A stretch of DNA of 64,000 nucleotides from DB1 sp049323655 (lineage in GTDB: Bacteria; Desulfobacterota; Desulfobulbia; Desulfobulbales; SURF-16): assembly GCA_049323655.1 (NCBI GenBank), contig JBMONO010000006.1, forward strand, positions 51,952 through 115,951, in the 5' to 3' direction. The notes beneath the pieces are model-generated. The model worked only from the letters and a program-made list of their open reading frames with translations. It had not been told where the DNA came from and did no database searches. The translations under genes were made by a program, and so were the position numbers. Of the stretch, positions 58,526 to 64,000 are shown one piece after another (position 1 is the first letter of the stretch; each line of letters opens with the position of its first letter).

Positions 58526-58687
58526 CCAGAAATAGCTTTACATGCGCCAATTACTGCGTTTATAATGTGCTCATGTTTACAACGGTAAGTGTCTAAAAAC
58601 AAATTACCGGAAATACTACGAAGGGTCAATGTCCGACATTCCTGAAAGATCGGACAGACGCAAAAAATTACGCGGACGGAGAAAAAA

Positions 58688-59116
58688 TTGACACCGAAGC
58701 AGCTCAGTCTTTTCGACCAACCAACCCTCGGCGGTGTTGTCCGTGATGTCAAAACGGCTATGAATGAGGCGGTGAAAAAGTCTGCCCTCTCGCGTGAACA
58801 GGTGCGGGACAAGATGAACCAGCTGTCCAGGCGCCACCGGGTGAACCTCAATGGCGGCAATGCCAAAGAGCTGAGCAAGGATGTCTTTGAAAAATGGCTC
58901 AACGTTGAAGATGAGGTCAGAATCCCTTCCATAAAGGCGCTCACTATTTTCTGTGCCGCTCTCTCCTCCCAGGAACCTCTTGCCGCCATGGTGAAGCCCC
59001 TCGGATTCATGGTTATTGCCGACAATGATATCAAGCTGCTTGAATTGGCGAAATACCAGCAGAAGGTCAAGGCGGCCAGACGGAAAATCAGGCAACTGGA
59101 GGACGAACTGGGATGA
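58688..59116 (+). CDS. Early prophage protein, unknown
   Basis: A 142-residue protein starting at TTG 58688, behind GGAG. It has helices around residues 15-50 (VKTAMNEAVKKSALSREQVRDKMNQLSRRHRVNLNGGN, from 58745) and a C-terminal coiled coil (YQQKVKAARRKIRQLEDEL). The region 80-120 is hydrophobic. First rightward gene after the operators and overlapping the next gene by 4 nt, so it is probably an early regulator or transposition-related protein. Confidence 0.65.
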   Translation: MTPKQLSLFDQPTLGGVVRDVKTAMNEAVKKSALSREQVRDKMNQLSRRHRVNLNGGNAKELSKDVFEKWLNVEDEVRIPSIKALTIFCAALSSQEPLAAMVKPLGFMVIADNDIKLLELAKYQQKVKAARRKIRQLEDELG

Positions 59117-59325
59117 GGAACACCGTTGAAATACATGTCTGGATGAAGCGGAACGGCTGGAGCGTGACCAGAATCCAGAAAGAGCTTGGCTTCAAGGCAC
59201 ATGTGATGGTGAGCAACACCATTAACGGCAAATGGAACAACAGGCAGGTGCTGCGCCTGTTGCTCAACGAAGGGTGCCCGGCGGACATTCTCGATCTGCC
59301 GGAAGATATGCGGAAGGCCGCTTAA
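59113..59325 (+). CDS. Small HTH-like prophage protein
   Basis: A 70-residue protein: VEIHVWMKRNGWSVTRIQKELGFKAHVMVSNTINGKWNNRQVLRLLLNEGCP resembles a short helix-turn-helix module like Ner or gp16-type regulators of Mu-like phages. It overlaps its upstream gene (ATGA). Ner in Mu turns down the early promoters. Confidence 0.6.
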   Translation: MRNTVEIHVWMKRNGWSVTRIQKELGFKAHVMVSNTINGKWNNRQVLRLLLNEGCPADILDLPEDMRKAA

Positions 59326-59945
59326 ATATCGAAGGTTGATTCTTCCGGGAACGGGTGAACCAAATGCAAGAGCGGCGGTTCAATCAGGAAGGATGGAAAC
59401 AGCAGATAGCCTTTCTCATAGAGAGCAGCGACATAGTGGTTATAAAATCCGGCCGCAACAGATAAAGGACCAACAAGGTTAAGGTCAAAATCTTTGGGAA
59501 AAGGTAGGGCGGCGACATCCGGCAGAGGAGAAAGATCAGATGCAATCACAAACAGTTGACCAGACCATGAAAAGAGACAGAAGCCTTCAACCGTCATCGG
59601 ATATGGAGCGCCACTGTCAAGCCATCGTTTACCAAGAACGCACTGTTCCGCATGGAAATCATCCTCAACCTCGCATCTATAAAGGGCGCGGATATGACGA
59701 TATCTCTGAAAGTCAACTCCTGGAGTTTCTGGCAGGGATTCTTCCAGACAGACACACGCAATTTTCCATGGTTCTAGCTGACGATGCAACCAGGTTGCGC
59801 TTCCAGAAAAGGGCAGCCGAGGCTTTCTGTATCGTGGATCACGAGAAATACGTAAATAGACAGCCTTTTTATCCATTCTCCCATGCAGACCAAATACTAA
59901 AGGGGCAGTTTTACTGTCTGGTAAAGGGGCATTTGCCTTTTTCAT
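59322..59945 (-). CDS. Leftward accessory gene inside the prophage early region, unknown
   Basis: A 207-residue protein on the strand opposite to the early genes. Its composition is convincingly protein-like (rich in aromatic pairs: LFSWSGQLFVIASDL, AGFYNHYVAALYEKGYLLFPSFLIEPP), without known motif. It starts behind GCGAGG and overlaps by 4 nt the end of the small HTH gene. Lower GC than the transposase gene. An accessory (cargo) gene is the likely explanation. Confidence 0.5.
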   Translation of the reverse strand: MKKANAPLPDSKTAPLVFGLHGRMDKKAVYLRISRDPRYRKPRLPFSGSATWLHRQLEPWKIACVCLEESLPETPGVDFQRYRHIRALYRCEVEDDFHAEQCVLGKRWLDSGAPYPMTVEGFCLFSWSGQLFVIASDLSPLPDVAALPFPKDFDLNLVGPLSVAAGFYNHYVAALYEKGYLLFPSFLIEPPLLHLVHPFPEESTFDI

Positions 59946-60030
59946 TTGAAGACCTCGCTGACATCGCTGAACAGGTGCTTGAAGAAATTGGGACGAAAAA
60001 TGTTACCAACCAAGGCAAGGAGTGTCAACC

Positions 60031-60915
60031 ATGAGAGAAGAGATAACAGTCAAGCCGCACATGCCGAAACCATTATCCGAAGGAGAACGGGCGCAGTTCG
60101 ACCGGTTGAACAAGATCATTTTCGAGGATATGCGGGCCTTTTACCGGGTTGGCTGCGCCCTCATCGAAATCCGGGAGCGGGAACTCTACCGGGAGGAGCA
60201 CCGGACTTTTGAAGGGTACTGCAAGAAGATTTTTGATTTCAGCAGAGGACACGCTTACCGACTGATCGGCGCGGCTCAGGTGGTGGAGAACCTTTCGCAA
60301 ATGTCTCCAAATTGGAGACAAGCTGAAACAGACCCAGTTATCGACATGGTCCCGATGAACGAGGCGCAGGTCAGACCCTTGGTCCGGCTCCAGCCGGATC
60401 AGCAGCGGGAAGTCTGGCAGGCGGTGGTGAAAAACGCCGGTCTGAGAAAAAAGGTTACCGCTGGGCTGGTCAACAGCGTGGTGAAGAAATATCTGGGGGA
60501 GACGGTAACCACAACAGTGCGGACCGCCAAGGAGCGAGTCCGGGAAGAGCAGGTTATCGGCGCTGAATTCCGAGACGCTTTTGAAAGCTTTATTGATCAA
60601 CTGGAGAAGGAAATTCAAGGCGGATACAGGAGCACGTCCCGCCTGGCGATCGTTGATTGCCTGCGGCAGATCGGGGCGATCGTGAATAGTTCCGGCTCGG
60701 CCCTGGAGGAACCGGCCTGGGACGGCGGGGCCATTGATGCGGTCAAGCTTGAGAAGGCAGGTTTCAAGCTATTCCGGATGGATAAAAGCAGCATGCATAT
60801 CAAGATCAGATCCGGAGGCGGCTGGCCGAATCATTGCGGTCCATACAAGACGGTCAAGGAAATGGAAGAGGCTTTTGTTGAATTGATGCAGGATCAAAAC
60901 AGCCTGAGGGCATAA
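60031..60915 (+). CDS. DNA-binding-like early prophage protein
   Basis: A 294-residue protein. Residues 15-85 (FDRLNKIIFEDMRAFYRVGCALIEIRERELYREEHRTFEGYCKKIFDFSRGHAYRLIGAAQV, 60096-60280) look like the helical domain of phage and plasmid proteins that use a helix-turn-helix to bind DNA. The rest is charged. AAGGAG at 60017-60022 fits ATG 60031. Adjacent to the transposase (1-nt gap), so part of the transposition operon. Confidence 0.6.
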   Translation: MREEITVKPHMPKPLSEGERAQFDRLNKIIFEDMRAFYRVGCALIEIRERELYREEHRTFEGYCKKIFDFSRGHAYRLIGAAQVVENLSQMSPNWRQAETDPVIDMVPMNEAQVRPLVRLQPDQQREVWQAVVKNAGLRKKVTAGLVNSVVKKYLGETVTTTVRTAKERVREEQVIGAEFRDAFESFIDQLEKEIQGGYRSTSRLAIVDCLRQIGAIVNSSGSALEEPAWDGGAIDAVKLEKAGFKLFRMDKSSMHIKIRSGGGWPNHCGPYKTVKEMEEAFVELMQDQNSLRA

Positions 60916-60916
60916 G

Positions 60917-63151
60917 ATGAAGCCCGCATTGAATGCGAAATACACCGCCAAGGAGTTGCTCGACCTCGATCTCCCCTGTCTGCCGAATACGGTGCAGAAT
61001 ATTCTCAGAAGGGCAAAACGCGAAAATTGGGCTTTTATTTATGAGAAATGCCAGGGGCCGTCACGCCGGGCGTTTCTTGCCCATCTCCTGCCGGAGTATG
61101 TCAAGGAAGCCATTCTGGCCAGGAAAAAGGCGGACAGATTTAGCCTGATTGTGTCAAACGGCCAAAAGAAACAACCAGCAGCCACGCAAAACCTCACCGA
61201 CGCCCAGAAGCAAACCGCCCTGGCCAGGGCTGACCTGATGCGGCTCTATGTCGCCCACGTGGCCAGGGCGCCCTGGGGGAAGAAGGATCAGGCGAAAGCG
61301 GATTTCCTCTCCCTTTACAGTATCCAGGAATGGCCGCACCTCCACTCGCTGTTGGGCGAGGTCAGTCTGCAGAGCATCGAGCGGTGGAAAAAAATCATGG
61401 ACGACACCGGGGACGCCTTTGCCCTGGCGGACCGGCGCGGCTCTCATAAGCGCGGCAAGCGCAGCATCCTCTCCGAGCAGGCGTTGATCCTGGAGCGGCT
61501 GGCGCTGAACCCGAACCGCCCGAAGATCAGCTTTGTGGTGCGGATGGCGCAGATCATCATGGAAAAGCGCGGCATCGATCACCATTCGAAAGCCACCTAC
61601 CGCCGCTACCTGGAAGAGTACAAAGCCAAACACTATGACACCTGGGTGTTCGCCAGGGAAGGAGAAAAAGGGCTGAACGACAAGGTCGCCTACAACCTGA
61701 AGCGCGATTACTCGAAGATCCAGGTGGGCGACGTGGTGGTGGCGGACGGACATGTGCTCAATTTCGAGATCATCAATCCCTGGACCGGCAAACCAAAGAG
61801 AATGACGCTGATCCTCTTCTACGACATGAAAAGCAACATGCCGCTGGGCTGGGAGATCATGCCCACCGAGAACACGGCGGCGATCAGTTCGGCGCTCAGG
61901 CGGGCCATCATCGTGCTCGGCAAGTATCCGAAATGTGCCTATCTCGACAACGGCCGGGCCTTCAAGGCCAGGTTTTTCACCAACGCGCCGGAATTTGACG
62001 AGGCCGGGCTCACCGGCCTTTACGCCCGCCTGGGAATCGAGACCACCTTTGCCTGGGCCTACCACGGCCAGTCAAAGACGGTCGAGCGTTTTTTCGGGGT
62101 GCTGCATGATGCTGAGGTGTGGATGCCGACCTACGTCGGCAACAATGTCTATGCCAAACCGCCCCGCATGAACCGGGGCGAAAAGCTGCACGTGGCCCTG
62201 TGGGAAAAGGCCACCCAGGGGCTGGCGCTGACCATGGACCAGGCCCACCAGCTTATCGCCGCCTTTTTCGACGAATACGCCAACCGCGAGCAGGGGCCGG
62301 ACAGCCACCTGGCCGGACTGAAGCCGATCGACGTTTTCAACGAGGGCCGCGGCCCCGGGGTCGACCGCGATGAACTGCGGGAATTGATGATGGACGCGGT
62401 GGTCAAACGCATCGGCCAGGACGGAATCCGGCTGTTCAACGAGGAGTATTACCATCCTGCCCTCTATGGCCGGCGGGATCAGGTCAAGGTCCGTTACGAC
62501 CTGATGGACCGCTCCTCGGTGCTGGTCTACGAGGACAACGGTAGATTCCTCTGCGAGGCGGCGCCGCGCCCGGGCGTCCACCCCATGGCCAAGCTCGGCG
62601 GCGAAGAGGATCAGGAGCTGCTCCGCGAGCAGATCGAGCTGAAAAAATCCCTCACCGCCCAGACTGTCGGCCCGGCCCGCGAGCTGCTGAAAAACGAGGT
62701 GATGCCGGATTACATGCGGCAGCTTGAAGGCAAGGGGATCGTGCCGATCAACGGCGGAGCGGCCAAGCAGCGGCAGCCGAAGAAGCAGAAAGAGCTGTCC
62801 AGCTCAGAGGTCAAGCGGATCGAAACCGAGTTCCAGCAGCGGCTGCGGGAAAACGAGGAAATGAAGTCGGCGGAGGCGACCACGGAGGAGCCGGAGGCAT
62901 ACGTCCCCACCGTGGTGTCCGCCGCGGCCATGGTCTGGGAGGAGGTGGAGTGCCTGGACGGCTCGCAGCGCTACGAGAGGCTGGTGGAGCTGTCGGTGCG
63001 CGGCACCTTGATCCCCAAACGGTGGCGGGCCTGGATGGATTATTTCGAGCAGACGCCGGATTACACCAGGCAGCTCGATTACTGGGACGAATACCGGGCG
63101 AAGATGGCGTTCTGCTGGCAGGTTGAGAGGGAATCGTTGCAGGGCAGATAA
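60917..63151 (+). CDS. MuA-type DDE transposase
   Basis: A 744-residue transposase. It begins with a winged-helix DNA-binding region (YTAKELLDLDLPCLPNTVQNILRRAKRENW). The catalytic triad is seen at Asp277 (VVADGHVLNF), Asp344 (AYLDNGRAF) and Glu390 (KTVERFF), close to the Mu spacing. A beta domain and a charged C-terminus (KKQKELSSSEVKRIETEFQQ) follow; the latter would contact MuB and ClpX. It joins phage ends to target DNA during replicative transposition. The gene appears intact, so the element may still be mobile. Confidence 0.93.
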   Translation: MKPALNAKYTAKELLDLDLPCLPNTVQNILRRAKRENWAFIYEKCQGPSRRAFLAHLLPEYVKEAILARKKADRFSLIVSNGQKKQPAATQNLTDAQKQTALARADLMRLYVAHVARAPWGKKDQAKADFLSLYSIQEWPHLHSLLGEVSLQSIERWKKIMDDTGDAFALADRRGSHKRGKRSILSEQALILERLALNPNRPKISFVVRMAQIIMEKRGIDHHSKATYRRYLEEYKAKHYDTWVFAREGEKGLNDKVAYNLKRDYSKIQVGDVVVADGHVLNFEIINPWTGKPKRMTLILFYDMKSNMPLGWEIMPTENTAAISSALRRAIIVLGKYPKCAYLDNGRAFKARFFTNAPEFDEAGLTGLYARLGIETTFAWAYHGQSKTVERFFGVLHDAEVWMPTYVGNNVYAKPPRMNRGEKLHVALWEKATQGLALTMDQAHQLIAAFFDEYANREQGPDSHLAGLKPIDVFNEGRGPGVDRDELRELMMDAVVKRIGQDGIRLFNEEYYHPALYGRRDQVKVRYDLMDRSSVLVYEDNGRFLCEAAPRPGVHPMAKLGGEEDQELLREQIELKKSLTAQTVGPARELLKNEVMPDYMRQLEGKGIVPINGGAAKQRQPKKQKELSSSEVKRIETEFQQRLRENEEMKSAEATTEEPEAYVPTVVSAAAMVWEEVECLDGSQRYERLVELSVRGTLIPKRWRAWMDYFEQTPDYTRQLDYWDEYRAKMAFCWQVERESLQGR

Positions 63152-63211
63152 AGAGGTGGGGCGGAATTGGCGTTCCGCCCCTTGGGATAAAACGTTTGAT
63201 ATGAGGTATCC

Positions 63212-63931
63212 ATGAAAGAAATACAAATTCAGCCGTCCTTTGTCAACACAAAGAACGTGCGCAACTTCGGGGTCCTGATGGACGGGCTCGATCTGCTGGC
63301 CGGCGAGGGCTGTCTGGGGGCGGTTTCCGGCCGCGCCGGCCTGGGCAAGACCAAGACGGCCACGGTATATGCCGCAAAAAACGGCAGCGTCTACATGCAG
63401 ATGCTCAGGATCTACGTCAATTCCGAAATGGAGTTCCTGCGCGGTATCTGCCGGGCGCTGGAGCTGAAGGCCACCTTCGGCCGCAAGGGCGACGCCTTCC
63501 TGGCCGCCGCCGCCGAGTTGGAGCGGCGCAAGGCCCCGCTGTTGATCGACGAGGCTGACCTGATGCCCCACTGGGGCATCGAGGTGGCCCGCGACCTGAC
63601 CAAGGTGGCCCGCGCCCACGTGGTGCTGATCGGGGAGGAGGAGCTGATCCCCATGATGCAGCGGAACCGCCGGGTCTGGTCCCGCACCTTCCAATACATG
63701 GAATTCACCCCCATCGACACCACCGATATCATGCTCTACTGCAAGGAGGCCACCGGCCTTACCATGTCCCCGGATGTGGCGGCGGTTTTCATGGAGGCGT
63801 CCGGAGGAGATTTCCGGCTGGTAAAACGGGATATCGCAAAACTGGTGCAGTATGCCAACGCGGCCGGCGGGGCGGACCGGATCGACGCCAAGATGGCGCG
63901 GATCGCGGTTAAGAAAGGGCTCAAGGGGTAA
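63212..63931 (+). CDS. MuB-type target-DNA ATPase
   Basis: A 239-residue AAA ATPase: Walker A GRAGLGKT at 40-47, Walker B LLIDEADLM near 110-118. MuB coats target DNA and gives the transposase a target away from itself. Lacks the N-terminal HTH of the Mu protein, as in many Mu-like phages. TGAGGT precedes the ATG. Confidence 0.9.
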   Translation: MKEIQIQPSFVNTKNVRNFGVLMDGLDLLAGEGCLGAVSGRAGLGKTKTATVYAAKNGSVYMQMLRIYVNSEMEFLRGICRALELKATFGRKGDAFLAAAAELERRKAPLLIDEADLMPHWGIEVARDLTKVARAHVVLIGEEELIPMMQRNRRVWSRTFQYMEFTPIDTTDIMLYCKEATGLTMSPDVAAVFMEASGGDFRLVKRDIAKLVQYANAAGGADRIDAKMARIAVKKGLKG

Positions 63932-63936
63932 TGATC

Positions 63937-64000
63937 ATGGGAACGCATACGGGAAGTTTTGCGGGACGGATCAGGGCTATTGCCGCCGAGATCGGAGCCG
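63937..64000 (+). CDS. Next early prophage gene (partial)
   Basis: ATG 63937 (or the coupled ATG 63931, overlapping the MuB stop) opens MGTHTGSFAGRIRAIAAEIGA and stays open to the edge. AAGGGG lies ~8 nt before 63937. Too short to identify; in Mu-like phages small regulators and host-nuclease inhibitors follow MuB. Confidence 0.5.
   Translation, partial: MGTHTGSFAGRIRAIAAEIGA

Larger units (their letters stand above)
56385..64000 (+). mobile_element. Mu-like transposable prophage, left part
   Basis: The order is typical of the left end of Mu: end region, leftward repressor, divergent regulatory region, early rightward genes, MuA-type transposase, MuB-type ATPase. The right end is outside the window. 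The left end is placed at TGTGTTGG (56385), which resembles the TGTATTGA end of Mu, and is followed by repeated GGAATTTTG motifs. This boundary is an inference; target-site duplication cannot be checked without the right end. Confidence 0.75.

Noticed and set aside
59540..60034. Rightward 164-codon ORF in the prophage early region
   Set aside because: Overlaps the leftward 207-residue frame, whose composition is more protein-like. Not fully excluded, as its end is also plausible.
56263..64000. CRISPR array to the right of cas2
   Set aside because: No direct repeat with regular spacing and no type I-C repeat end could be found by eye anywhere to the window edge.

Overview
The window looks like the chromosome of a Desulfobacterota (former Deltaproteobacteria) anaerobe, most like a Desulfobulbales-type sulfur or sulfate metaboliser. 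This is an inference from three things: a GAK-type cluster (HprK-related kinase B, CofD-like, ATP-grasp, XXXCH protein), several amphi-Trp domain proteins, and the style of the housekeeping genes. Most of the window is GC-rich with tightly packed, often 4-nt-overlapping operons. Five copies of a ~100-130 bp imperfect palindromic intergenic repeat (core CCACAGAG...CTCTGTGG) lie in the first 30 kb.

Layout. 1-6.6 kb: leftward GAK-type operon (XXXCH protein, PHP-like protein, amphi-Trp protein, PhoU-APH fusion, ATP-grasp, HprK-like kinase, CofD-like gene cut by the left edge). 6.8-11.5 kb: rightward unknown 796-residue protein, phosphatidylserine-decarboxylase-like protein and Lgt-like membrane protein. 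11.6-18.7 kb: leftward EAL-CBS-GGDEF protein, chemoreceptor, two more amphi-Trp proteins, a small acidic protein and a secreted PHP-fold protein. 19.3-29.1 kb: PIN-PhoH ATPase and the phosphate regulon, with leftward phoB-phoR and rightward phoU-pstC-pstA-pstS-pstB around a three-repeat Pho-box-like site. 29.1-39.3 kb: YqeY, a lipoprotein, a phosphoesterase, a DtxR-type regulator, aminotransferase, truA, argC, rplM-rpsI, tRNA-Gly(GCC), hisB, a lipoprotein and a TtcA-like enzyme. 39.6-44.2 kb: SidJ-like pseudokinase candidate, DUF89 protein, YchJ-like protein, WYL regulator and a HIRAN protein with a Tat-like leader.

44.2-56.3 kb is a defence and accessory region. A PIN toxin-antitoxin pair is followed by type I-C cas3-cas5-cas8 (with an internal cas11 start)-cas7. 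A ~3.3 kb block of accessory genes (BRO-N protein, YoeB/YefM, frameshifted RhuM-Fic gene, VapC/AbrB) then separates these from cas4-cas1-cas2. The interference genes are far more AT-rich than the adaptation genes. A leader-like sequence follows cas2, but no CRISPR array follows it inside the window.

56.4-64 kb is instead the left part of a Mu-like transposable prophage: an end-like region with repeated GGAATTTTG motifs, an AT-rich lipoprotein cargo gene, a leftward repressor, a divergent operator region, early genes, a MuA-type DDE transposase and a MuB-type ATPase, running off the right edge. The most striking reading is that this prophage landed in the leader of the type I-C array and separated the cas operon from its array.
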